Position numbers and translations under genes: made by a program. Below the pieces are notes generated by a model. That model worked only from the letters and a program-made list of their open reading frames with translations, was not told where the DNA came from and made no database searches. A stretch of DNA of 64,000 nucleotides from positions 37,277-101,276 of the forward strand of contig JBEGVB010000017.1 in NCBI GenBank assembly GCA_041178545.1. The letters are read 5' to 3'. Shown here one piece after another: positions 34,801-42,828 of this stretch. How positions within the stretch are numbered: the stretch's first letter is position 1; each line of letters begins with the position of its first letter. The stretch is from JBEATZ01 sp041178545 (lineage in GTDB: Bacteria; Planctomycetota; UBA1135; UBA2386).

Positions 34801-35455
34801 TGCCGGCTGGCCCTGGCTCGAGCGTGAGCCCGAGGCACAGCCTGGTGGTGGACACGGACGGCGTCGCGAGCGTGGGAGTGACCACCAGCAGCTTGAGGTC
34901 CTCGACGCGCGTGCTGCGGAGCCCGGACACCTGCACCCGGACCACGGACCTGCCCAGTGGCGAGAGCAGTTGCTCGTCCTCGCCGGGGCCGAGCACGAGC
35001 GTTGCAGCTGGCTGTCGGAGCAGCACAACGGGAGCGGGCGGCGCGACGTCGACCCCGTTGACCTTCACGGCAAGCAGCCCGGGTACGTCCGCCAGCGTGG
35101 GGTCGCCCGTGGCGGCGACGAACGGGTCGGTGCGGAGGACGAAACCCACCACCGTCGACCCGCCCTGTCCCGACACGATGAGCGGGGACGACTGGTCGAC
35201 CTCGAGCCCGAGTGCGCGCACCTGCACCTGCAGCAGTGCGGAAGGCTGGATCTGCGCATTGCCCACGACCACCGTGCGGAAGGTGGTGCCGGTGAGCTGG
35301 GAAGGCACGAGCGGGATGCGCGCGTCCGGGATGCTGAGGGTCGGTGCAGGCGGCTGGCTGGAAGGATCGCTGCCGCTGTTGCTCAGGCCTGCCACCAACC
35401 CGGCGCCACAGGCGGCGAGGGGCACGAGCAGCAGGAGCGGCAGGAGACGGCGCAT
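31841..35455 (-). CDS. Large FG-GAP/VCBS-repeat lipoprotein
   Basis: A 1204-residue exported protein with a lipoprotein signal (LLLLVPLAACG). Residues 40-400 are beta-sandwich-like with one IPT/TIG-like stretch (GPTTGGSLVTLIGTALVP). The rest is a series of FG-GAP/VCBS repeats with calcium-loop patterns such as ADFDGDLVPDVR, DLDRDGILDVLLL, DLDGDQFLDILVL, DLDADGVVELAV, DLDGDGTRDLVVL, DFDGDGTVDLLVA, DINGDGNVDALVA and DFNGDGVLDLPVA, which build beta propellers. Probably a surface-exposed adhesion or binding protein. It stands alone, with 35 bases to the oxidoreductase start. Confidence 0.9.
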   Translation of the reverse strand: MRRLLPLLLLVPLAACGAGLVAGLSNSGSDPSSQPPAPTLSIPDARIPLVPSQLTGTTFRTVVVGNAQIQPSALLQVQVRALGLEVDQSSPLIVSGQGGSTVVGFVLRTDPFVAATGDPTLADVPGLLAVKVNGVDVAPPAPVVLLRQPAATLVLGPGEDEQLLSPLGRSVVRVQVSGLRSTRVEDLKLLVVTPTLATPSVSTTRLCLGLTLEPGPAGTQVVGGEAPANEFPGLARIVVEDAVAGRSTVVEDAYYRPDVAVALPARGPTTGGSLVTLIGTALVPIDGSSEPARPDFTRVSLLLRKGGREVQLDPRDLRPAESGLDRLVFTMPFSPDGRSGQVDIVLRVLLGQVEVEVTAPDVFLFANPQPVFGPRGAVLDRDVRAATTIGLEAVSQGGAPDFALLAEEGGAGSLQLLAAEENGMFIRFGPPRAIGDPQVPAERGPVQICAADFDGDLVPDVRATNQGSLTATDQLVLGQQAPLAPLGNVLRTASLAGAVQSVPADLDRDGILDVLLLPGPTSPAPQLPRVQLARPTAPGTPAFVDGGTIPVRAGPVDHASIADLDGDQFLDILVLRAGASPRLDIAYGNGNGTFLAGPQLDLAVPDFTPDAAALGVGVHACGNLLPRSLAVVVGGVPTSSSTPSILAVLRPTGARGYRQPEAPDVLYLQGLQFRHSLAADLDADGVVELAVATSGDTAAVPLGLFGWNLVAQNFQPIFDGIESGSEQLLSIGGLWSGVAFPADPVAGRNEVRAVFVLHDSALDGFRERRLSTLLVGPGPKLLAPDAGGQVPIPVRSLVGGSFTSPRVGQRGATLDLALGGTGEIRLLRNDGAGGFFGPGPVLAAPSLIPSTLAAVQITPEYAGVDALAFLRSDGALSIWTQAPLNSLRTSTDLRAFAPEPLRSAPVAATSRIRNADLDGDGTRDLVVLVTFDLQDPGEGDALLLLLRGKASYASGEFPFHLPASPAAVGLTHGGATDLAVGDFRSQPGSQALEVAVAVPVATQTGDDNHVRFHRRQAGTQPALDVLVRSSIAGGPTALVAGTGPTRLGAADFDGDGTVDLLVASQGDATLRLFRNDGSSASDPLEVDVGSFRQSLGSPLPTAVGSIRDLVLGDINGDGNVDALVAVESLTQGARSSSVAFYLSSGTGELAGPSFVSPTRLGDRDSSIVLDLGDFNGDGVLDLPVAWGTAQSGDRNVRVLFGGSR

Positions 35456-35500
35456 GCGGACCGCAGTCTACCAGCCGCGGCCAGTGGACCGGGCACCGAC

Positions 35501-36067
35501 TCAGGGCAGCCCGGCGAGACGGTCGGAGAGGGTCGCCTGCACCTGTCGGCCCCGGAGCGCGGTGCGGATCATGCCCTCCCGGTCCACGAGGTACGTGACC
35601 GGCGTCACGCGCGACCACTCCACCTTGTGCAGGGACTCCATGAAGGCCTCGTCCGCGTGGAGCACCGGGGCACGGAAGGCCTTCTGGGCAATGGTCCGGG
35701 CGGTCTCCTCCGGCGCGAATCCCATCACCCGGTCGGTGACCACGTGCAGGATGAGGGCATTGTCGCCGACCTCCTGCTCGAACGCCCGGTACTCGGGGGC
35801 CTCGACGTCGCACGTCGGGCAGTGGGAGCGGAAGAAGTGCAGCACGACCCGGCGCCCCAACAGGTCCTGCCGCGTCCACCTCCTGCCCGTGGTGTCCTCG
35901 AGCGAGAAGTCCGCGAGCGGCCGGCCGATCGAGGCCTGGATCACCCCGTCGACGTGCGTGCGGACACCCTGCTTCACGGCGAACCACGCCACCACCAGTG
36001 CAGCGGGAACAGCGAGACCCAGCAGGGTGCGACGGCTGGGGGAACGCGGTGCGGGAGTGGGTTCCAT
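35501..36067 (-). CDS. Membrane-anchored peroxiredoxin/TlpA-like thioredoxin-fold protein
   Basis: A 188-residue protein with an N-terminal membrane anchor (LLGLAVPAALVVAWFAV) and a periplasmic AhpC-TSA/redoxin domain. The active site is HFFRSHCPTCDVEAPEY, with Cys83 and Cys86 as a CxxC pair; the cis-Pro region is TPVTYLVDREG. It would reduce disulfides or peroxides outside the membrane. The start MEPTPAP is chosen because it precedes the anchor closely. It diverges from mqnA over 90 bases. Confidence 0.85.
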   Translation of the reverse strand: MEPTPAPRSPSRRTLLGLAVPAALVVAWFAVKQGVRTHVDGVIQASIGRPLADFSLEDTTGRRWTRQDLLGRRVVLHFFRSHCPTCDVEAPEYRAFEQEVGDNALILHVVTDRVMGFAPEETARTIAQKAFRAPVLHADEAFMESLHKVEWSRVTPVTYLVDREGMIRTALRGRQVQATLSDRLAGLP

Positions 36068-36157
36068 GCGGCGGACAGGGTGCCGTGTGGGCCGTGCGCG
36101 CGCGAGGAGCAAGGTGTGGACCCGGTGGTCCCCCTTTCCTAAGGTGCGCCGCGCATC

Positions 36158-36919
36158 GTGATCCGCATCGGTGGAGTTCCCTTCGGCGTCGGCAGGCCCT
36201 TGCTGGCAGGCTTGGAGTCCGCCCCCGGGGTGCAGCTCACGCGGGCGGTGCCGACCCAGTTGGTGGAGGGCCTGCGCCAAGGCCGGCTCGACGCAGCGCT
36301 GGTCAGCTCGATCGAGGCGGTGCGCCAACCGGGCTACCGCGTGGTTCCCGGGCTCGGGATCGCCTGCCGCGAGGAGATCCGGTCCGTGCGCGCGTTCCGC
36401 CGCCGCGGGTCGCCGGTCCGCAGCGTCGGCCTCGACGCGAGCTCGGCCACTTCCGTGACGCTCCTGCGCATCCTGCTCGCGGGCCCGCGGCGCAGCGAGG
36501 TTGCGCCGGACTGCACCTTCGAGACCATCCGCCCGACCCGCAGGCCCGACGACCTCCCCCAAGACCTCGTGCTGCTCATCGGCGACGACGGCCTCGCGGC
36601 CGAGGCCGGCACCCGAGAGGTCTGGGACCTGGGACGCGAGTGGCGACGCTGGACCGGATTGCCGTTCGTGTTCGCGGTATGGCTGCTCGCGCCGGGCGCG
36701 GATGCCGCGCGCATCACGCCGCTCCTGCAGCGGGCGCACGAAGTCGGAAGCAGGACCGGATCCGGCGATGGAACCGAGGGCGCCGCACATTACGTTCTCG
36801 ACGACAACGACATTCGTGGGCTGCGTCGCTTCTGGCACGAAGCCCGACAAGCAGGCCTCGCGGGGCCGGGCGCGGAGCCCGGGTTCGCAGGCTCGGAGGC
36901 GGAGGGGCATTCCCGATGA
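36158..36919 (+). CDS. mqnA: Chorismate dehydratase of the futalosine menaquinone pathway
   Basis: A 253-residue periplasmic-binding-protein-like enzyme of the MqnA/MqnD family. The start IRIGGVPFGVGRPLLAGL and the segments LRQGRLDAALVSSIEA, YRVVPGLGIACREEIRSV and GLDASSATSVTLLRILL follow MqnA, which dehydrates chorismate as the first futalosine-pathway step. The other mqn genes are not in the window. Translation probably starts at GTG 36158. The stop overlaps the top6B ATG by four bases (ATGA), so it is co-transcribed with topoisomerase VI genes without obvious functional reason. Confidence 0.8.
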   Translation: MIRIGGVPFGVGRPLLAGLESAPGVQLTRAVPTQLVEGLRQGRLDAALVSSIEAVRQPGYRVVPGLGIACREEIRSVRAFRRRGSPVRSVGLDASSATSVTLLRILLAGPRRSEVAPDCTFETIRPTRRPDDLPQDLVLLIGDDGLAAEAGTREVWDLGREWRRWTGLPFVFAVWLLAPGADAARITPLLQRAHEVGSRTGSGDGTEGAAHYVLDDNDIRGLRRFWHEARQAGLAGPGAEPGFAGSEAEGHSR

Positions 36920-38637
36920 CGACCGAAGACAGCAACCAGGGCACATTGTTCGAAGCAGCGGCCGAGAAGAAGGCCGCCACCACGAAGGACGACGGCACTG
37001 CACGCCGCGGGACGACCGCGGAGCAGATGGCCAGCAAGCAGCGCGAGATCTCGGTGTCCGAGTTCTTCACCAAGAACCGGCACCTGCTGGGCTTCGACAG
37101 CCCCCGCAAGGCACTGCTGACCGCGGTGAAGGAGGCCGTCGACAACAGCCTCGACGCCTGTGAGGAGGCGCGGATCCTCCCCGACATCAAGGTCGCCATC
37201 CTCAAGGTCGAGGGCCACGAGAACCGCTTCACGATGGTCGTCGAGGACAACGGGCCCGGCATCGTGCGAGCCCAGGTGCCCAACGTGTTCGGCAGGCTGC
37301 TGTACGGATCCAAGTTCCACCGACTGCGCCAGAGCCGCGGCCAGCAGGGCATCGGCATCAGCGCAGCAGGCATGTACGGCCAGCTCACCACCGGCAACCC
37401 CGTGCGCGTTCGCACCCGCACGGGCAGGAAGGCCCTGGCCTACGAGTTCGAGATCCGCATCGACTCGTCCAAGAACCGCCCGCTGTGGACCGACAAGGAG
37501 GTCCAGTGGGACAAGGACCACGGCACCGAGGTCTCGATCGAGCTGGAGGGCGAGTACCGCCGCGGCCAGCGCAGCGTCGAGGAGTTCCTCAAGCTGGCCG
37601 CCGTCGCCAACCCCCACGTGCAGATCACGTACACCGACCCCGAGGGCCTGGTGACGGAGTACGCACGCGGCACCAAGGAGTTGCCCAAGGAGGTCGAGGA
37701 GATCAAGCCGCACCCGCACGGCGTCGAGCTCGGCATCCTGATCAAGATGCTGCAGGACAGCGAGAACCGCGCGGTGAGCGCGTTCCTGCAGGAGGACTTC
37801 TCGCGCGTCGGCCCCAAGGTCGCCAGGGAGATCTGCGAGGCAGCCGGCATCAAGCCCGAGACCAACCCCCGCAAGCTCGCCAACGAGGATGCAACGCGGC
37901 TGAAGAAGGCCATCGACGCCACCAAGATCATGGCGCCGCCCCTCAGTTGCATCGCGCCGATCGGGGAGGACCTGATCCTCGCCGGCCTCAAGAAGGAGGT
38001 CGAGGCGGAGTTCTACGTCGCGAAGTCGCGCCCGCCGGTGGTCTACCGCGGCCACCCCTTCGCCATCGAGGTCGGCATCGCGTTCGGCAAGCCCGGCGAC
38101 TCGCTGGCCATGCTCGACACCGGCAAGATCATCGAGGTCAAGCGCCAGAAGGGCAACGAGGAGGCGCTGATGGGCAACGCGGACGAGCCCGTGCGCCTGA
38201 TCCGCTACGCCAACCGCGTGCCGCTCCTGTTCCAGCAGTCGGCATGCGCCGTCACCAAGTCGGTGATCGTCACCAACTGGAAGAACTACGGACTGCAGCA
38301 GCCGAAGGGCGCCCTGCCCATCGGTCCGATGGTCGTGTTCGTGCACATCGCCTCGGTGTGGGTGCCGTTCACCTCCGAGTCCAAGGAGGCGATCGCGGGC
38401 TACCCCGAGATCCTCAACGAGCTGCGCCTCGCACTGATGGACTGCGGCCGACAGCTCGGCATCCACGTGCGCAAGGGGAAGAAGCTCGCCAACGAGTACA
38501 AGAAGCGCAACTACATCCAGATGTACATCCCTCACGTCGCCCAGGCGCTGAAGGAGATCCTGACCCTCGACGAGAAGCAGACTGCCACCACCGTCGAGAA
38601 CCTCACGAACGTGCTGGAGAAGAGCCGCAAGCTCTGA
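36916..38637 (+). CDS. top6B: DNA topoisomerase VI subunit B
   Basis: The 573-residue ATPase subunit of type IIB topoisomerase, which with subunit A passes one duplex through a double-strand break. GHKL motifs are clear: EAVDNSLDACEEARILPD (Glu73, Asn77), VVEDNGPGIV (Asp111) and the lid SRGQQGIGISAAGMYGQLTTG. The H2TH region (LQEDFSRVGPKVAREICEAAG) and transducer strands follow. Residues 1-45 form an acidic/basic low-complexity leader. The start is fixed by the ATGA overlap with mqnA. Topoisomerase VI is mainly archaeal and plant and occurs in only some bacteria. Confidence 0.95.
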   Translation: MTTEDSNQGTLFEAAAEKKAATTKDDGTARRGTTAEQMASKQREISVSEFFTKNRHLLGFDSPRKALLTAVKEAVDNSLDACEEARILPDIKVAILKVEGHENRFTMVVEDNGPGIVRAQVPNVFGRLLYGSKFHRLRQSRGQQGIGISAAGMYGQLTTGNPVRVRTRTGRKALAYEFEIRIDSSKNRPLWTDKEVQWDKDHGTEVSIELEGEYRRGQRSVEEFLKLAAVANPHVQITYTDPEGLVTEYARGTKELPKEVEEIKPHPHGVELGILIKMLQDSENRAVSAFLQEDFSRVGPKVAREICEAAGIKPETNPRKLANEDATRLKKAIDATKIMAPPLSCIAPIGEDLILAGLKKEVEAEFYVAKSRPPVVYRGHPFAIEVGIAFGKPGDSLAMLDTGKIIEVKRQKGNEEALMGNADEPVRLIRYANRVPLLFQQSACAVTKSVIVTNWKNYGLQQPKGALPIGPMVVFVHIASVWVPFTSESKEAIAGYPEILNELRLALMDCGRQLGIHVRKGKKLANEYKKRNYIQMYIPHVAQALKEILTLDEKQTATTVENLTNVLEKSRKL

Positions 38638-38685
38638 GCCGCGTCCGCCCCACCCGAGCACATCCACTGACAGGACCACGAGAAC

Positions 38686-39834
38686 ATGGCCACCAAGAAG
38701 GAAGCACCCAAGGAGCGCAAGCCACTGACGGACCTGGACAAGGTCACGCTGCGCGAGATCCGCAAGTCGGCGGAGTCGGTGCACAGCCGCATCCTCAAGC
38801 TCGAGAAGCCCGAGCTGAAGTTCCCCGAGCGCTCGCTGCGCAACGCGCAGTACGACAAGAAGGCGGGGTTCTTCCAGATGGGCCGGGCGCGCGTCGAGCG
38901 CACCCTGACGGTCAACACCGTCAAGACGTTTGCCCAGACGCTGCGACTCATGTCGCTCAGCAAGGACATGGTCGAGCAGGACGACTTCGCCACCAAGAGA
39001 GAGGCGTACTACGTGTCGAAGAACTGGGGTGACGCGAAGTTCGCGGAACAGCCCGAGTCCGACGCGGCGATGGACGACATCGAGGCCCTCTTCTCGCTCG
39101 AGGGCATCACGCGCGAACAGCTGCGCTTCTACCCCGAGGAGCACGGCGGAGCGGTTGCCGGAGAGCTCATCGTGGTCGACCGCGACCCGGAGACCAACCG
39201 CGAGGTGCGCATCGACTGCACCGGCTTTGCCACCGGCTCGTACGCCATCCCCCACTCGGTCGAACAGCTCAAGTTCGAGACCAAGGCCAAGTTCGTCCTG
39301 GCGATCGAGACCGGCGGTATGTTCCAGCGCCTCAACAACCACAAGTTCTGGCGCTCGCACAACTGCATCCTGGTCGAGACCGCAGGCGTGCCGACGCGCG
39401 CCACGCGCCGATTCATCCGCAAGCTGAGCGACGAGTGCCGGATCCCGGTCTACGCGTTCAACGACTGCGACCCCTACGGCTTCACCAACATCTACCGCAC
39501 GCTGAAGGTGGGCTCGGGCAACGCCGTGCACCTCAACCAGTTCTTCTGCGTGCCGCAGGCGCGCTACCTGGGCGTCACGCCGCAGGACATCATCGACTTC
39601 AAGCTGCAGGACGCCACCCACCCGCTGCAGGAGGTGGACATCAAGCGCGCCCGCGACGCCCTCAAGAACGACCCGTTCTTCGTGGCGCACAAGGAGTGGC
39701 AGAGGGCCATCGAGTCGCTGCTCAAGATGGGCGTCCGCGCCGAGCAACAGGCACTCGCGAAGTGGGGACTCAACTTCGTGATCGAGGAGTACCTGCCCCG
39801 CAAGCTGCGCGAAGTGAACAAGTTCCTGCCGTGA
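38686..39834 (+). CDS. top6A: DNA topoisomerase VI subunit A (Spo11-like)
   Basis: The 382-residue DNA-cleaving subunit, homologous to meiotic Spo11. The winged-helix cleavage motif is TKREAYYVSKNWG; Tyr109 (or adjacent Tyr108) should form the phosphotyrosyl bond. The TOPRIM metal site has Glu208 in LAIETGGMF and Asp260/Asp262 in FNDCDPYGF. Lengths of both subunits are normal and no active residue is missing, so the pair looks functional. It lies 48 bases downstream of top6B. Confidence 0.95.
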   Translation: MATKKEAPKERKPLTDLDKVTLREIRKSAESVHSRILKLEKPELKFPERSLRNAQYDKKAGFFQMGRARVERTLTVNTVKTFAQTLRLMSLSKDMVEQDDFATKREAYYVSKNWGDAKFAEQPESDAAMDDIEALFSLEGITREQLRFYPEEHGGAVAGELIVVDRDPETNREVRIDCTGFATGSYAIPHSVEQLKFETKAKFVLAIETGGMFQRLNNHKFWRSHNCILVETAGVPTRATRRFIRKLSDECRIPVYAFNDCDPYGFTNIYRTLKVGSGNAVHLNQFFCVPQARYLGVTPQDIIDFKLQDATHPLQEVDIKRARDALKNDPFFVAHKEWQRAIESLLKMGVRAEQQALAKWGLNFVIEEYLPRKLREVNKFLP

Positions 39835-39859
39835 GGCAGGGACCTTTCGCGCGCCTCAC
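39831..39859. terminator. Inverted repeat spanning convergent stop codons
   Basis: GTGAGGC (39831-39837) pairs with GCCTCAC (39853-39859) around a 15-base loop. The arms contain the stop of top6A and the stop of the convergent glycosidase-like gene. No T-run is present. Layout is the same as at 7261-7290. Confidence 0.4.
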
Positions 39860-40989
39860 TTCTCGTTGCGGAACCAGCTCGAGATCGCGTCGCGCAGCTG
39901 CGCCTGGTGCTCGGGCGTGACGCCCTCCACCTTGCCGAAGAGCGTGCGGTAGTTGAAGAACCCGACCCCGCGCGCGCCGGCAGCCAGCGCAGAACGCATC
40001 TGGCTGAGGGTCTGCTGCGGGTCCCTGTGCATGTAGGCACCCACGCCGATCACCACCTTGCGGCTGCCGCCCAGACGCACCTCCTCGCGTGCGCGGCGCG
40101 CGAAGATGCTGTCGTCCGGGGTGTAGTTCATGGGCAGCACGAAGTCGACGTAGCCCTTCTTCGCCCAGACACCCCAGTCCTGGCGCACCTTGCGGAGCGC
40201 GACCGCAGGGTCGGCGAACACGGCCGCGCTCAGCACGACCTTCTTGCCCGGCACCGCGCGCACGGCGGCAGACACGTCGCGCACCAGCGTGGTCACGCAG
40301 TCTGCCTGCCACTTGCGCAGCGCCTCCTCGTCAGTGCTCGGCTTGCCGGTGGCGAGCGAGAACATCGAGAGCGTCTGCATGTCCACGCCGAGCGCATCCT
40401 GGTCGCCGTTCTCCGGGTCGGGGAAGCGGATGTAGTCGATGTGCAGCCCGTCGACCGCGTAGCCGGAGACGACCTCGGTGCACAACGTCACCAGGTGGCT
40501 GCGCACCTCGGGCAGGCACAGGTTGAGCGCGAGGTACTTGCCCTTCTCCGGCTTCTGCGTCGATCCGTCGCGCGTGCGCAGGAACCAGGCTTGGCGGCTG
40601 TTCCACAGCTGCCCCTGGTCGGTGGCAGGCTTGTCCCCGACCCAGCCGGGAGCCATGTTGAGCCATGCGTGCAGTTCCATGCCACGCCGGTGCGCGGCCT
40701 CGACGGCCACGGCAAGCGGGTCGAATCCAGGGTCCTTGTGGCCGAACTTCTCGGCCCACACCTCGTGACGACTCGGGTAGAAGACCGTGCCGTTGCCGCG
40801 GACCTGGAAGATCACCGACGTGAACCCGGCTTGATGGCAGTCCTCGATCGCGCTCTCGATCTGCTGGGCGCTGGTCCAGTCCCAGCGGTCGATCCAGATG
40901 CAGCGGTCGAGTCCCTTGGCGGTGCGCGGGGCAGTGCTGCAGGCCGCGAGGAGGGTGAGCGTCAGGGCGAGGAGGAGCTTGTGGGCCAT
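39856..40989 (-). CDS. GHL10-type glycoside-hydrolase-like lipoprotein
   Basis: A 377-residue lipoprotein (signal LLALTLTLLAACS) of the family-10-like glycosyl hydrolase group (DUF187/GHL10). Barrel motifs include CIWIDRWDWTS, FTSVIFQVRGNGTVFYPS, RRGMELHAWLNMAPGW, VDGLHIDYIRFPD and VDFVLPMNYTPDD. The Asp in HIDYIRFP and later acidic residues fit a (beta/alpha)8 catalytic or carbohydrate-binding site. Family members act on cell-wall or surface polysaccharides. It diverges from the gene at 41177 over 187 bases. Confidence 0.88.
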   Translation of the reverse strand: MAHKLLLALTLTLLAACSTAPRTAKGLDRCIWIDRWDWTSAQQIESAIEDCHQAGFTSVIFQVRGNGTVFYPSRHEVWAEKFGHKDPGFDPLAVAVEAAHRRGMELHAWLNMAPGWVGDKPATDQGQLWNSRQAWFLRTRDGSTQKPEKGKYLALNLCLPEVRSHLVTLCTEVVSGYAVDGLHIDYIRFPDPENGDQDALGVDMQTLSMFSLATGKPSTDEEALRKWQADCVTTLVRDVSAAVRAVPGKKVVLSAAVFADPAVALRKVRQDWGVWAKKGYVDFVLPMNYTPDDSIFARRAREEVRLGGSRKVVIGVGAYMHRDPQQTLSQMRSALAAGARGVGFFNYRTLFGKVEGVTPEHQAQLRDAISSWFRNEK

Positions 40990-41176
40990 GGTCCGGGTGC
41001 GGCGAAGGCTAGCGGCGGACTCCGAACCGCTCCACGACAACCGGGCTGCCCGGGCCCGGTTGCATGGCTGCGCAGCCCACGCCCCGCGGACCCCCGCACA
41101 GGTCGCTGCATGGTTGGACCCCGTTGCTGAGGCACATTTCCTGTGCCGGAACCTCGCGGCAGGCGAGAATGCCCGC

Positions 41177-41959
41177 ATGAACGCCAACAGCTTCCGTCGC
41201 TCCCTTGCTGCGACTGCCGCACTTGCCCTCGGTCCCTGCCTCACCGCACAGGAGGACCTGGGCGCCAGCAAGGAGTTCCTGCCCAGGCTGCAGGTCTGGA
41301 CCGACGTGGCCGTGGGCAAGCTCGAGCACGACACTTCGGGGACCAACCTCGACGGCGACGACTCCGCAGTGATGCTGGAACTCGGGGTCGAGGGGTTTGG
41401 CGAGACTGGCTTCGGCGGCGGCGTCCGACTGGGCTTCCTCGGCAGCGACGAGGGATTGTTCGACGATGCGGGCGTGGAAGACGTCATGGCCGCCGCCGTC
41501 GACCTGTACCTGCACATCTCCCAGCGTTGGTCCGAGGATCGGTTCTCGCTGCCGCTGCGCTTCGGCCTCCTGGTCAACAGCTACGGCCTCGAACAGGAGA
41601 CGAGCCTCGGCACCGAGACCGTCCAGTTCGACACGATCGGCTTCCGCACCGAGCTGGAGCCCGAGTTCCTCCTGTCGGACTGGGACGGCGCCGTGTTGAC
41701 GGCCGGGTCCCGACTGTCGCTGGGCAGCGGCTGGACCAACTGCTCCACCGACCCCGGCACGGTCGAGACCGACAGTTCGATGCTTCTCTACGGCATCGAC
41801 CTGGGCCTGCGGATCCGCGCGGGCATGGGTTCGTTCCACCTCGGTTGGGCATGGCGCGGCCAGTCGATGGACGAGAGCGACGTCGAGGGCGGCGTCTTCT
41901 ACCGCGGCTTCGACGAGAACTTCTCGGGCTTCGTGATCGGCGGCGGACTCGTCTTCTGA
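41177..41959 (+). CDS. Outer-membrane beta-barrel-like protein
   Basis: A 260-residue exported protein with a signal peptide ending near CLTAQED. The rest shows alternating hydrophobic/hydrophilic strands separated by acidic turns (SAVMLELGVEGFGE, GGGVRLGFLGSDEG, SLPLRFGLLVNSYG, LLYGIDLGLRIRAG, FHLGWAWRGQSMD) and ends in GGLVF, a terminal aromatic typical of outer-membrane barrels. No specific family is recognised. It is followed closely by a small membrane protein on the same strand. Confidence 0.75.
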   Translation: MNANSFRRSLAATAALALGPCLTAQEDLGASKEFLPRLQVWTDVAVGKLEHDTSGTNLDGDDSAVMLELGVEGFGETGFGGGVRLGFLGSDEGLFDDAGVEDVMAAAVDLYLHISQRWSEDRFSLPLRFGLLVNSYGLEQETSLGTETVQFDTIGFRTELEPEFLLSDWDGAVLTAGSRLSLGSGWTNCSTDPGTVETDSSMLLYGIDLGLRIRAGMGSFHLGWAWRGQSMDESDVEGGVFYRGFDENFSGFVIGGGLVF

Positions 41960-42003
41960 ACGACACGCCCACAACTCCCGGTCGCCGCGGCACGGTCGGC
42001 ACC

Positions 42004-42384
42004 GTGTTGCACGCAGCATCCGGGGCCGCAGCAACCTTCGCGACCTGCACCGTGCTCGCCACGAACGGCCATGCGGACCGCACGGTGCAGTGGGTCGTGT
42101 TCCTCCACGCAGGCCTGGTCGCGCTCCCCCTCGCCATGTTCGCCTGCCTCGCACTGGCCTGCGCCGCGCTCACGTTGCTGCTCGCGTTGCTGAGCACTCC
42201 CCACTGGGTGCGCCGCCGCCCCCTCGGGCTGGGCGACCTGCTGCGGCAGGTTTGGCAACTCCCCACGTCCGTGCTGCCCGGGTACTGGCGGGCCCTCCGC
42301 CGCGTCGACTCGCCGCTGGCATGGGGCGCCGTGGCCGGCACGACCGCCTGGCTGGCCACCCACCTCGGCCAAGCCGCACTCTGA
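42004..42384 (+). CDS. Small membrane protein of unknown function
   Basis: About 126 residues with a moderately hydrophobic segment near the start and a strong helix (WVVFLHAGLVALPLAMFACL, continuing to about residue 58), then a basic cytoplasmic-like tail (HWVRRRPLGLGDLLRQVW). No family recognised. The start is uncertain: GTG at 42004 is used, while the open frame also runs back to a CTG that overlaps the upstream stop as CTGA (41956). It lies between the barrel-like gene and the DCC oxidoreductase, all on the plus strand. Confidence 0.5.
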   Translation: MLHAASGAAATFATCTVLATNGHADRTVQWVVFLHAGLVALPLAMFACLALACAALTLLLALLSTPHWVRRRPLGLGDLLRQVWQLPTSVLPGYWRALRRVDSPLAWGAVAGTTAWLATHLGQAAL

Positions 42385-42425
42385 GCCCAGCGCATCCGAC
42401 ACGGGGCACGGGCGAACGAGCGTGC

Positions 42426-42821
42426 ATGGAGCGCGCACCGTTCACCCTGCTGTACGACGGCGAGTGCCCGATGTGCCGTCGCGAGGTCGAGTGGCTGCTG
42501 CGACGCAACCGGGCCGGGCGCTTTGCCGCCGTGGACATCGCAGCCGAGTCCTTCGACCCTGCAGCGTGGGGCGTGCAACGCGACGCGGTGCACCGCTGGC
42601 TGCACGGGGTCCGTGCGGACGGCACCGTCGTGACGGGCATGTCCGCGGTGCGCGAGGCGTGGGCTGCCGTGGGCCTCGGCTGGGCCATGGCCCCCACGGG
42701 GTGGCCGGTGCTGCGCTGGTTTGCCGACCTCGGCTACCGCGTGTTCGCCCGCTGGCGCGTGCCGCTCGGCAACCTGCTGGGCCGCAGGTCCTGCGAGACC
42801 GGGCGCTGCGCGGTGCGCTGA
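42426..42821 (+). CDS. DCC-family (DUF393) thiol-disulfide oxidoreductase-like protein
   Basis: A 131-residue protein with the family's N-terminal motif LLYDGECPMCRREVEWL, whose CxxC (Cys14, Cys17) marks a predicted thioredoxin-like redox site. The C-terminal part includes GYRVFARWRVPLGNLLGRRSC. The biological role of the family is poorly known. The start at 42426 gives a compact domain; the open frame continues upstream through coding sequence of the previous gene. Confidence 0.85.
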   Translation: MERAPFTLLYDGECPMCRREVEWLLRRNRAGRFAAVDIAAESFDPAAWGVQRDAVHRWLHGVRADGTVVTGMSAVREAWAAVGLGWAMAPTGWPVLRWFADLGYRVFARWRVPLGNLLGRRSCETGRCAVR

Positions 42822-42828
42822 GACCGGG

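Noticed and set aside
35998..36915. N-terminal extension of top6B by about 300 residues
   Set aside because: It runs out of frame through mqnA, is Arg/Pro/Ala-rich, and the ATGA overlap plus standard length support the start at 36916.
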